A DNA stretch of 64,000 nt from Nymphaea colorata (Eukaryota > Streptophyta > Magnoliopsida > Nymphaeales > Nymphaeaceae). The notes below the pieces were generated by a model. It saw only the letters and a list, made by a program, of their open reading frames with translations, was not told where the DNA came from and made no database searches. Positions 12,263 through 22,953 of the stretch are shown here, piece after piece. Each line of letters opens with the position of its first letter. Positions within the stretch are counted from its first letter, which is position 1. The position numbers were made by a program, and so were the translations under genes. The stretch covers positions 2,566,001-2,630,000 of the forward strand of contig NC_045147.1 of NCBI RefSeq assembly GCF_008831285.2. Reading direction: 5' to 3'.

Positions 12263-13808
12263 CATTTGAAAATTTTCGAATAATTTTTCTCTTTAAGGTT
12301 TTATCAATCTTTTGGTTGAGAGGAAGATTATCAAAAGGGAATACGTAAACAATAAGAAAGAGAAAACAAATTATAACCCAGAAAGAGAGAGAAAATGTAG
12401 TTATTGATGTATTTTCTTCTCTAGGCATTGCAATATTAATTTGAAGAGGATGACTAAGAAAAGATTTCTCAATCAAAACAGAAGAGAGGAATAGAGAGAA
12501 AAAAGGATTGGAAAAACCAGTCCCACAACTGTATCGGTCACGCATATTGGGCAGACATATCATGAGCACCAAAAGATGCAACATGGACTGCATTGAACTC
12601 CTCTTTTAACTTGCATGGTTTGAGCACAATTCCCTAGTGAAGGAGATAGATCACTCCTTGGAGCTTTTGAAGTACACCTAATCAACAAGAACAAAACTTT
12701 TGCCCCAAGAGACATAGCATAACTGGTCAGTTTATTTCCATGAGTACTACTCACTTGGATTGGAAATGGTGGGATCATAATACTCTAGTTGATGGATGTA
12801 CCCTATCTGACCTTACAGGTCAAGAGCAAAGGAAAATGAATGGGCTTTTAGGATTCATTTCTATGCAATAGATTGTTAACTTCTCACTCACCCGACACAA
12901 TATAAGCTTATACCTGCATAAACAATAGGCAATTGTACCAAATTTAATTGATAAATTTTAAACCATGCAAAATTCATCCTCTTTGGTATGTCCTTCACCA
13001 ATTACATTCACAAACTTAATATTTCATTTTTATCAACATGGTGACTTTGGTGAATCAAAAGAACTTGATATAATCAAATTATTTAATTTTTTTCCCCTCG
13101 TTGACATTGGGAGAACAAGTTTCTCGTACTTGCTGTAGTTGTCGACCCTATTCTGGTTAATTTCCCATTGATCTGGAACTATGGGGGTACTTCCTGGACT
13201 CCTTATACACACGGAAAATTCTCTCTATCTATTTGATCTTATGCCAGCACAAACATACCCCACATGTTTCAACTAAAAATTTCCTTTAACTTATTGGAGC
13301 TGAAACATATCATTAAAGCATTAATATATATCTCATGGATTCGTGCAACTTAAGCAGTTTTTTTTTATTATTTTATTTCTCATTAATGTATGTCGAAAGA
13401 AGAGAAGGTGAATTTGGTAAATTGTCTCGTTGGAACAAATTAGAAACATACTCTTGGACATTCTCTTTGAGCAGCTTTCCGCCCACTTGGTCACACTAGT
13501 GCAAAAGTGCATATGTGTCTACAGGCATCATCGCGCTTAAAGCAAAGAGAAGAAGATAAACTCCACTTTCTTGCCTCACTCTTTCGTCTCCTTTTTCTTT
13601 TCTAATTTTGTTCTTTTTCGGAGATTCCTGGTCTTGATTTCTAGATGACCTTAAAGAAGAAGCACCACGTTATTACATATACCGTGGACATGAGTGGATC
13701 TGTTTTCCTCGATGGAGAAGAGGTGATTACTGCAAGTTGGAAGAGCTGCCACTGCCAGTTCTAAAATATTTCAACTTCCGCCCCGTTGCTCAAGGAAAGA
13801 AGAAGAAG
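11260..13808. other. intergenic region upstream of the X8 gene
   Basis: No gene is supported. It contains a (GA)n tract at about 12234-12262. A stretch near 12698-12740 (AGACATAGCATAACTGG) resembles the A-box of the tRNA-like SINEs seen elsewhere in this window. The last few hundred bases should contain the promoter and 5' UTR of the gene starting at 13809. Confidence 0.45.
12234..12262. repeat. (GA)n microsatellite
   Basis: About 14 uninterrupted AG/GA dinucleotides. Confidence 0.95.
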
Positions 13809-14080
13809 ATGCCATGCGTGGTTGTCATTTGCATTTTGTTTCTCATTCTTCTCGGCTGCCACTGTGCAGGTACGCAGTTCTCTCTTTCTCTCTCTCTCTC
13901 TCTCATGATCAAACGATGGATAGCGCCAACCGATCGGGTTGAGTGGAATGCATAACTAAATCCTTAGTGGAATGCATAACTAAATCCTTACGTGTTATTC
14001 TAATGGTATTGAGAGAGTGTTGACCTTGGCATTATGGCTCTAAACGCCAAATTGACAAATTCTTGTTCCGCCTTCTTTTT

Positions 14081-14117
<37 letters not shown>

Positions 14118-16053
14118 ATGGATACTTTAAAAGAGGGGTGACATCCTCAAATCAACTTATGAAGAAGCATTTATAAGTGCACAGGAACAGAGCCAAAAAA
14201 TTTTCATGAGGCATGCTGAATTAAAGTTTTTATCGAAATATTATTTTTTGAAATTTTTATATAAAACAAATAAAATTTTTTAAAATTTACCTGTAAAGTT
14301 TTAAATTATTTTTTTTAGGTGGAGCCTTGACTCTGCCCCTACACTTAAAGGTTCTAATATTATTATATATATACACCTTGCTTATCGAGGTCATTAAGAT
14401 GCAGTTAGGAATTAGGTGGTCCTCTTGGTTTTAGTGTTTATCGGGATGAGGTCACCATTCATCCCACTTGCATTGTATGTTATTACAGTTAGAAGGACTT
14501 AGTGCATGAACGGGAAATTTACTGTTTTACTGTACAAGGATGGGGTTAGATGTTTTGTTTATTGTCCCCGATGTAGTCACTAACCAAAAACTTTTAACAA
14601 AAAAAAAAAATTATGTGCCGCTGGCTGCCCGTCAAACCTAGCGAACGCCACCGTCGTAATCTTTCGTACATCAGCATGTTAATAACTAAAATGTTTTACG
14701 TCACACTGAAAAAAACTTTTTTATAAAGATAAAATTAACATTTTTTAAATAAATTACTAAAATATCCGTACCTCTTTTACTGCGCCCGGTGCACGTAATT
14801 TTCTCTCACTGCAGCGAGTTCTTAAGGCCTGAAATTACTAAAATAAACTTTATGATCAGTAGGAGAAAAAAACACCCATGGGACAAAGATGGACTAGGAG
14901 AAATTTTTCAAAAAACAAAAGATACCTTTCACACAGTCGCGTGTTTGGCTTACGAGAGGTCGAACAGAGCAGTGGGTGCAACGAGGAGATCATCCCACTC
15001 CGTTGCCCCTTCAAATCAGGAGTCATGATCAACCCTTTGTGAGGTTGCAGTCTCATATACTGCGCTTGGGATTACAGTAGAAAAAAAGAGGTCATGTTTT
15101 TCATCTTTTTATAGTTGTAGTGCGTCATAAAGTAGCTTTGAGTTTAAGCTCATAACCAGGATCAGAACAAGTTGTTGCAGGAGCTATTTCACATGTTCTT
15201 TGATGGAAAACAAAAAGAAAGGGTCAAAAGCTTGCACTAACCCAATTTCGTTACTGCAACAGAGGAATCTGATACCATCAGGGGACTTGGAAATGGTGGC
15301 CCCTTCATTCTCCCACCGTCTTCCTCCCTGGAAAAGCAAGCAGAAAAGCGAGAAAAGGGGTCTCATGCCTCCCTGCCGGCCCCTCCATACTGCATCTATC
15401 CACGGTCACCGCCCGGCCAGCTGCCGCCACTCTTCAATTACCCTGCACCACCACCACCACCTTTCTACTTCCCCCCCGTGGTCATCCCCTCTAACCCACC
15501 ACCCACCACAGTAGGGACGAGCCCACCTGAAACCATCCCAAACCCACCAACCACTTACATCCCAAGCCCACCTGGGACCGACCTCAACCCACCAATCATC
15601 ATCTGTCCACCAAACTCGCCCGTGTTCCTGCCGCCGGTCATATATCCTGCACCCTCGGTCCCGCCGCCGCCGCCGCCACCTGCTGTGCTTTGGTGCGTGG
15701 CCAAGCCGGCGGTGCCGGACCCGATCATACAGGAGGCCGTGGACTATGCCTGCGGATCGGGCGCAGATTGTGTCTCGATCCAAGATGGGGGCCCCTGCTT
15801 CAGCCCCAACACCTTACTGAATCATGCCTCCTTTGCTTTCAATAGCTACTGGCAGAGGAGCAGGGTGGCTGGTGGAACCTGTGATTTTGGTGGCGTTGCC
15901 ATCCTTATCAATGAGGATCCAAGTAAGCTGAACCCTTTGCTTAAGTGCGTTTGGTAGTCGTTTGGAAAACGCGACCAAGTTCGTGAAATCATTGACTTAA
16001 TTTGCTCTGTGCGAATTTCAGGCTATGATGGCTGCAAGTTCGAGAACTATTGA
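13809..16053 (+). CDS. secreted proline-rich X8-domain protein (callose-binding type)
   Basis: Three exons are inferred: 13809-13869, 15263-15922 and 16022-16053. They are joined at CAG/GTACGC, CAACAG/AGG, CCAA/GTAAGC and TTTCAG/GCT, giving 250 residues. Residues 1-20 form a signal peptide (MPCVVVICILFLILLG core). Residues about 60-160 are a proline-rich linker. Residues about 163-249 are an X8 (CBM43) domain beginning LWCVAKP, with the six expected cysteines and the ending DPSYDGCKFENY. X8 domains bind 1,3-beta-glucan (callose), so a cell-wall or plasmodesmal role is likely. The protein stops straight after X8, so I see no GPI-anchor tail, unlike PDCB proteins. Retaining intron 2 would give a stop ten codons on and lose the sixth cysteine. 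Intron 1 is about 1.4 kb and holds CT repeats and a SINE-like insert. The start was chosen for the signal peptide; the frame is open further upstream. Confidence 0.87.
13884..13904. repeat. (CT)n microsatellite in intron 1 of the X8 gene
   Basis: A run of CT dinucleotides lies just inside the intron. A second and longer CT run is at about 14083-14117. Confidence 0.9.
13908..14075 (+). repeat. SINE-like dispersed repeat, copy A
   Basis: This stretch, between two CT tracts inside intron 1, resembles 31585-31720. Shared phrases are GATGG..GC.CCAACCG.TCGG, TATTGAGA..GTGTTGA and GGCCAAGTTGAC or its variant. A 24-bp direct duplication (GTGGAATGCATAACTAAATC and following bases) sits inside. The family has a B-box-like GTTTGAATCCTA in the other copy, so a tRNA-derived SINE is likely but not proven. 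Confidence 0.45.
14083..14117. repeat. (CT)n microsatellite
   Basis: About 17 CT dinucleotides within intron 1 of the X8 gene. Confidence 0.93.
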
Positions 16054-17084
16054 TGTAACGATCCTCCTGATTTCCAGTTGTGAGCAGCAGTCAACAAGCT
16101 CTAATAGGTATAAAATGTTGAAATTTTGGTGCATAATTCAAATTTTACATCATGAATCGGCCAATTTGGAACGAATTAATGGTAGAAAATCGATTTGAAT
16201 AACAAGAATTAGAACCTTGTTTTAAACCAAATTTTTCATTATTTTTATATAATTTTAAGGTTTTTTGTTTATTTTATACATTATTAATTTACTTATTTCT
16301 TTGTAAAAAGAAAGTAACTGTATCAGTTGAAAGAATCAGAATCAGCCGATTTCTCCAAATTGATAAGTTGGTCGATTTGATTCAGATTTCAACTTTCTAA
16401 TTAAATTAGTGCAAGAAAAATTTTTTTCTTTGTCTCGTTTATATCTATGATTGTTAATTTTTTGTGTTCTTTATTGACAGATAAATAGAAGGTTATTTGC
16501 CGCCAAAAAAATTCAAATTCAAAGATACCTTGAATATGATAGCTTACCTAATGGACTAGCCAGTTCATTTGATATTCGTTGATGTAATTTTGTAAGTGGG
16601 TCTGAGAACATTCTTTATGATAAGGGGTTTGATTATTTTTCCTATGAGACGGATTGGGTTGTCAAAATAACACGACTTCAATTTTGATAAATAAATATGA
16701 GAATTTGTAAGGTTCTCTTCTACATTTGTCAGTCATTGCATGAAGTGATCAGTGATGAAAGAGCATGATCCGATCAATGGCACTCCTTGGAGAGATCTCG
16801 AGAAAAATGAAGCTAATCTTCCTCACCTTTACATAGGGATGTCAACAGTATTCCAATTAGATATACTTTAACCTTATCTATTTTATCGGGTGCTACCACA
16901 TTCATATTCAAATACGAACAACAAAAATCATATATGAATCTGAATCTGAAATCCAATTTGAAAATCCAAATCCAGTATGAATCCGGCTTTTACATTCATA
17001 TATGAATTTAAATCCGAATTTTGAACCAAATCGGACCGATTTTCAAAATATAAGAACATTGGATATAAAATGCTTTTTAAAAAC
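16054..17084. other. gene-free stretch downstream of the X8 gene
   Basis: The first part should hold the 3' UTR. From about 16835 (AGGGATGTCAACAG) the text turns into repeated words like GAATCTGAATCTGAAATCC. This is a degenerate dispersed repeat also seen near 20.1-20.9, 24.4-24.6 and 31.9-32.2 kb. Confidence 0.4.
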
Positions 17085-17420
17085 TGAACCCAATCACAAT
17101 CCAAATTACACCTGCCTGTTGAATCCCTTCATCCATAATAGGGCCAAGATGCCACATTTTCTGCACTAGTTTCCTTGGGACCCAACCATAATAAACTGCT
17201 AGGAAGATACCCAGGAACTTCATTGTCCTTACTGTAGAAATTTTTAAAATATCTGAAGCAAGCTTGTTGCACACCATCCTGCCCTTCAAAGCCCCCTCCT
17301 CTATCCCAATTTTCAGAATCTTAAATCTTCTGTATTTTTTCATCGCCATGCCACGATAGAAATGATCGTTCCCGTCCCCTTCATGCAACCATTTAACTCT
17401 TGCATGCGACAGGGCAAGGC
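17077..17420 (-). pseudogene. LINE fragment (endonuclease to RT linker)
   Basis: The minus strand reads RVKWLHEGDGNDHFYRG followed by a basic KKYRRFKILKI stretch. This matches the W-L-x-E-G-D-x-N-x-x-F-F-H signature with a following basic segment that precedes the reverse transcriptase in plant LINEs. Only this small piece is recognisable. Confidence 0.7.
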
Positions 17421-17537
17421 TTCATGTCTCAATTTGTTTACTGCATATCCATGCTTCCTTTTATGAAGATCAGTCATTATATAACGTACTTTTCAAGATA
17501 ATATACTCAATGCATTAGTGGAGTCTTACTCATCATA

Positions 17538-17883
17538 TATAAGGACCTTACCCATTTTTGGGTTTAAGCCCCTAGTCTGGCGGATATCAACATTTTTTGT
17601 AGCAAACCAAAACAACCAACCACTTTTAACAACTTTTTTTATAAGCATTTGAAGATCACTTACAATCTTTAATATATGACTAAATTTGGGGTGTTACAAC
17701 CCCCCCCCCGGTATACACGTCCTCTTATGTGAGATCTAATGTTTGAGTGTTGAACCTAGCACTATTACCACTGTAACTACTCAACCCATTCTTAGTTTCG
17801 GACCTATGGTTGAAATTGTTAAAGGGCGGGTTAGGATGTGTTTAACCAGGGGTCCGAGCCCAAGAATGGGTCGGGCCGTTACA
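17538..17883 (-). mobile_element. TRIM derivative with folded-back second LTR
   Basis: An LTR-like block, 17538-17698, ends GGGGTGTTACA and shares the ACAATCTTTAATAT..GACTAAA phrase with the TRIM at 7.1 kb. A core with a C9 tract follows. From 17772 the start of the second LTR (TGTAACTACTCAACCC) runs about 38 bases and then turns into its own reverse complement, ending GGGTCGGGCCGTTACA at 17883. The second LTR is therefore a foldback instead of a full repeat. Confidence 0.65.
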
Positions 17884-19689
17884 TTATACTTGTTGGGGCA
17901 TGCTGCTTCTCCACATATCAAGTGAGCACATGAATTATCACCATGCATGGGCTAAATTGTGTTTATATATATATAGTTGAGCCCAACAAAGCAGTCCTAG
18001 TTGCTCCTTACGTGATGAATTGGTGTGAAACCAGATCAGGTTCATCTCTAAGATAACTATATATAGCATTGTGTAGAAAATTTTTGAATCAAAACTTGAT
18101 AACTTGGATAAAACAATTGTAAAATGCAAATGCATTGGGTACCCTAAATGGATATAAAGAAGCTTCCCAGTTTCATGAAACTATGACATTGATTAAGAGT
18201 ATAGATATAGATCCTTTAAAAAATTCAAACCTATTGATCCCATTGATGATTGAATTTGGTCTGTTGAATGTTTTAATGAATACTTTGACAACGAACCAAC
18301 AATGGATCAATTTGGCATTGAACGAGCTCAAGCTCAACAGAAAATGGAGTGATCATATCATAGAATTGGTATGATTTGGCCGATGATTTTGATAATTTAG
18401 ATGAACAGAGTAGCAAAGAACCAATGGTGGATTAGTTGGCCAGTGTCTCTTTGGAGACATGTGATAAAATTGGATCGATAAATAGAGAGAAGAAACAACA
18501 GATTCTGATATCTTAATATCTTATAAAAGGTTTAGAGCTTTTTAGTTATATCTGAACAGTTTGTTATTAGTGGAGTTACATTGAAATGGTTGATCATTTG
18601 AGCGGCTATTGTATATTCGTATTTTTTATTTCATATGGGATAACTAGCGGCTATTACATATGCGTATTTTTGGCTCCTTGATTCATGTAAAGCATGCAAG
18701 CTTTTTTTAAAAAAAAAAAAAACTTTTTAATAAATCTATTTTGGTTATATATGGGGACCATAATGCTTAAAAGGACTAAAATACGCCTTCACCAAACAAA
18801 GAAATGTTTTCATGAAGCAATGGTCCCAGTGTCAAAAGGGACTTTCGGATCAAAATCCAACAAAGAAGAGACAAAGGATGACAGACACCAACCCCCTGTA
18901 GTACATGAGAAAAGTTTACATTCAATGTCAACTCATATTATGGAAGCTTAAAAAATCAAGCAAACAGACAAATATATGGCATGACATTATAATAGCACAT
19001 TATCATTATATTTTTTATTTTAATAATTAATTTTAATCAAGTTTGGTCTCGGGCTAGCATATTGAGGAAATCTAAATTGAGATCAAATAATTAACAAGCA
19101 CTCCAGCAGCAATCATGTTTTTGGACCTTACTTTAGTTTTAAAAATTCAAATAAGGGTACATACTGGACCCAAATGTATGATAACCCTCGAACCTGGTTA
19201 CTGGTGCATGAATTTTCATGCGTTAGTATGAATAATGACTAAAATACCCTTACCTCACACTAAAAACAAACTGACAAAAATGAAAACAAAAAAAGTTAAA
19301 AGGCTATAGAGGACATTTCTTTTTAGCAAATTACTAAAATGCCTCCTTCACTGCCTACCATGCTCACGGCACATACAACTTTCTATTGATAAACCTCAGC
19401 CTAAACCATAAATTATAATAAATGTTTTGGTATTACTAAGCCAACTTGCTTTCATAATTTTTGTCCTCTTCTAAATGGGCCAAGTGATTAGCTGAGGAGT
19501 AGATCTTTGGTATTGGTCATTATTTAATCGCTGGTTGTTAAGCGCGCAGTATTGTGGAGAACCACTATCTGTAGTGCATGCACTGCTAGATGATCTTCTC
19601 TAGAACACTTTGTATAATAAAATTGGTGCGGACAATAATGTCGGCTAAGGTGTGGACGAGAACCCAAACCACACAGCTATCAACTTAAC
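17884..19689. other. gene-free stretch
   Basis: No gene is recognised. An 80-codon frame at 18135-18374 has no domain features, and only a poly(A) run near 18710 stands out. Confidence 0.4.
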
Positions 19690-19900
19690 CACTGGGAGTC
19701 CCAAGGGGCATAGCACAACCAAGCAGTAACGTGATTCAGCTAAGGGCTCTCATGTTTGAATCCTATGGTTACTACCATACTTTGGTACGCTATTCCTTTG
19801 GACTGCAAATGGTGGCAAGTATGACACTCGATTTAAGAATGTACCACAGGTTTTACCCAGGCCCCGAACTAAGCTAAAACCATGAAGGCATAAAGATATT
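19690..19900 (+). repeat. SINE-like tRNA-derived repeat
   Basis: The A-box-like GGCATAGCACAACCAAGCAG near 19699 and the B-box-like TGTTTGAATCCTATGG near 19751 are spaced as in tRNA-derived SINEs. A similar head occurs at 44247. No full tRNA cloverleaf can be drawn, so this is not called a tRNA gene. Confidence 0.4.
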
Positions 19901-20109
19901 GCTTGGAGGGTTTCATGTCAAAGGCAATTTACCATTAAAAATACATAAATAAATAAATAAAAACTGATCCAACACAAGCACGCATGCAAATAAATCATGA
20001 AGATGAGGTTCACACGGCATAATTGTATATATTTATTTAATTATATACACGACAAGACTTGGGTCATTGTCCTAGTAGCTTATAAAATTAAGCTTTGAGG
20101 GAACATGTG

Positions 20110-20915
20110 AACATGATCGTATCTGTATGCTTGAAAATTCGAGAAACTAATGACTTTTGAATTGAACCTATTCCATTTTCAAATTCGATAATTAAGTTGG
20201 ATCTGATAAATCGAGAAACTTGAATCTGATTGCTAATCAGATTAGGATGTGTCATGTGGTATATATGACCGAGTTAGAATACAGTGTGATATTTGACTTT
20301 GATTCGATAAAAAAAAAACAACTCAAAACATGTATAAAACATCCATGATGAACCTTATGGTAGTTGGAACTGAATTTGGATTTAAAAAAATGGCGTGCTT
20401 TCAAGTCTGAATTTGAATTTGGTTATTAATTGGACCTCAGATCGTATTTATAGTTTAAAAAGAGCTGAACCTAACTACAGCCTAACGTCTGATTGGAATA
20501 ATCCAATAACGATCCAATTACCCAACCACATAAAATGTGAGATCTGAATGTGTGTTTGATATCCTTGGACTCAGATCCGATCGAGGTTCTTAAAAGATCC
20601 TTTTTATAAAGGATCAACAGTATAAACAAACACCAGATTTTACCATTATGTGAAAAAGAATATCTATTATGCTTAGTTTATAGTCAAAAACTTGGATTTG
20701 AGGTCGGATAGAAGGGGGGTCTGACCTTACATCCCCAGATCAAAGATTTTCAATAATCTCAAATCACTTCGGATATCAAATATGAGGCTATCAAATGCCC
20801 CAATTTAAAAAAGAGTCTGAATATAAGTAAGAATATTGATCCAGTTACATGAAATGTATTTAGTCCAATTAAGGCGAAAACCAACCCAATTTATTTAAAT
20901 AGTTTGCATCCCTAC
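20110..20915. repeat. degenerate dispersed repeat rich in GGATTTGAAT/GATCTGA words
   Basis: The stretch ends TTTGCATCCCTAC, the reverse complement of the AGGGATG(T/C)AA start of similar text at about 16835. Words such as TTGGATCTGATAA and CAGATCCGAT recur throughout. The likely origin is a decayed DNA transposon, but its borders are unclear. Confidence 0.35.
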
Positions 20916-21766
20916 TTTCGGACTCCTTTTAATAAATGATTGATTAGGTGGCTGGTATGTATCTGAATTGGATCTGAAATCTGAATCTAATCCATTCCGA
21001 TGCAAGAGACGCCAAAGACTCCAATCCCCCACCTTTCCTTCCTTAGCCCTCCAAGTCCAAGGTCCATCATTGTCAGAGAGTTGACACTACGTGAGTTTGA
21101 AACAGAGATTGACCATTTAGCAGTTTTGCCCCGAACATATCCAGTTTCCAAAGCAACAACTTAGTAAGAAAGTTGCAAGTTCTTTTTCTGTCATGGATCT
21201 TTAAGTTGAGAACTTAAGAGGCAGTGCTTACAGATTTGAAGACCACCATAGTAGTAGAAATAGGAATGCCAGTTCCTAAGAGGTTACATATTTTTTTACT
21301 ACCGATGAATCAATAAAAAAATGAAGCAGGCATATTGTTTTATGAGTCTGCCTTATTTTCTATAATAAATTAATAAGATAGTAACAATGTGTTATTGTTG
21401 TCAAACAACCACTAAAAAAACAGAAGCACAACCTGTTCTGAAACATGTAGTCTAGTCTGATATCATGGAAATCACGACTCAAAGGTCTAACCAACTTTTT
21501 AATTGCCATTTTCCGTATATTATTTCTTCCACTACACTTATTTAGATTCTTTTAATGCTTTTGCTTGTCCATGTAAATTTTCAATTAATATTATTTATGA
21601 TGCTGCACGTTACTTCCTACACAATTCTCCATATGTCGCTTCAATTTCTCATCATTTCCGGAATCATCCAGACTTTTAATTGACCTCTTGCATGTCATGA
21701 TTCCAGGTTACTGCTTCCCGCTTGGGATGTCCGCTCTACCATCTACTCTCTTTTATATATATGTAC

Positions 21767-21798
<32 letters not shown>

Positions 21799-22275
21799 GC
21801 AGCAGGCTAAGAGAGAGCCACAAAAAATTTGGATAAATGGCATTAGTCATATAATTTTAATTTTTTAAATAGTGCGCATACATAAATGAAAAAAAAAAAA
21901 AAACTGTCATGAAATTTCAATATAAAAATAAAAGCCTTTTGTGAGTCGGTATGCTTACACCTGCTTTTGCCTATGCAGCACTCCATCACAAATATACATT
22001 TTAAGATAGTTTTGAACAAAACAAACTACAACGAATAATCATTTGGCTATAGAGATTCCCCGTTCATTTCAATTCCTCTTACTTTTCCTCATTATAGATT
22101 TCATCTTGTCAATTCAATGATATATTCTGGTAAATTAGCCAGCGAACGAGGGAGGACTCTCTTTCAGCGACATCAATGATCAAACACTTAAACAGATGAT
22201 TCAAACCGCTTGATAATAATACAAGAAGAAGAACGAGGAGGAGCAAAGCACTAGACAGTTCGTCTTTTCACGCAT
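20916..22275. other. gene-free stretch downstream of the CML gene
   Basis: AT-rich, with a (TA)n run at 21753-21791. The last 100-200 bases before 22276 are probably the 3' UTR of the minus-strand EF-hand gene. Confidence 0.45.
21753..21791. repeat. (TA)n microsatellite
   Basis: TA dinucleotides interrupted once by GTACA. Confidence 0.93.
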
Positions 22276-22953
22276 TCACGATCTTGTCATCATGGTGACA
22301 AACTCCTCGAAGTCGACGTAGCCATCGCCGTCCTTATCAACTCCCCTTATCATCCTCAGGCAGTCTTCCAATGTGCAGTCTTCGTCGCCAAGGGCCACGA
22401 AGACCCGGCGCAGCTCGTACACCGATATCTTGCCGTCCCGGTCCGTGTCGAACACGTTGAATGCGTCGACGAGGTCGGAGCCGGCGGCCGCCTGAGGCGA
22501 CTTGCTCAGCTTCTCGAACTCCTCCAGGCTGATGAAGCCGTCGCCGTCGACGTCGGCGTCATGCACAATGCTCGCAACTTCCTCTTCGTTCATTTCGGCA
22601 CTGAACCATCTCAGGATGGATCCCAGCTCGTGGCAAGAGATCTTGCCGCTTCCTTTGTCGTCGAAGAGCTTGAACACTTTGTCGACCTCCCATTGTGCGG
22701 CCGGCGAGAAGTAGCCGCTGCTGGACGGCGACTCCTCGACGATCTCGCCGACAGATGCCGGCACGGTCACCATCTGCGACGGCAAGAACCGTCTTGGGGA
22801 GGGCAAGACGCTTGTCGGCGTGCCGGCTCGGTTTCGCGGCAATCCAGCCGGAGGAGACGGTGAACTGCAAATGGTGCCGGGGCTCCATGTGGGCGATGAG
22901 GAATTAGCTCGCACCTTAAACAGCCCAGTGAGCTTGAGGCCATTGAACTTCAT
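22276..22953 (-). CDS. calmodulin-like protein (CML), four EF-hands
   Basis: A single uninterrupted frame of 225 residues. Residues 1-85 are a Ser/Pro-rich, probably disordered extension. Four EF-hand loops follow, starting at D98 (DDKGSGKISCHE), D134 (DVDGDGFISLEE), D169 (DTDRDGKISVYE) and D206 (DKDGDGYVDFEE). Loops 2-4 have the canonical acidic ligands with Glu at position 12. Loop 1 has Lys instead of Asp at position 3 and may bind calcium weakly. Plant CMLs act as calcium sensors that bind target proteins after a calcium signal. Lack of introns is common in the family. The coding sequence is far richer in GC than its surroundings, giving a small GC island. No fatty-acylation motif (MGxxxS) follows the start, so a soluble location is likely. 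Confidence 0.95.
   Translation of the reverse strand: MKFNGLKLTGLFKVRANSSSPTWSPGTICSSPSPPAGLPRNRAGTPTSVLPSPRRFLPSQMVTVPASVGEIVEESPSSSGYFSPAAQWEVDKVFKLFDDKGSGKISCHELGSILRWFSAEMNEEEVASIVHDADVDGDGFISLEEFEKLSKSPQAAAGSDLVDAFNVFDTDRDGKISVYELRRVFVALGDEDCTLEDCLRMIRGVDKDGDGYVDFEEFVTMMTRS

Noticed and set aside
15406-15783. Minus-strand 125-codon frame rich in Trp and Arg
   Set aside because: It is the antisense shadow of the proline-rich linker and X8 exon; CCA/CCG proline codons read as TGG/CGG on the other strand.
19690-19770. Possible tRNA gene (A-box and B-box-like motifs)
   Set aside because: No acceptor stem or complete cloverleaf can be drawn. The sequence continues into a SINE-like body seen at other places.
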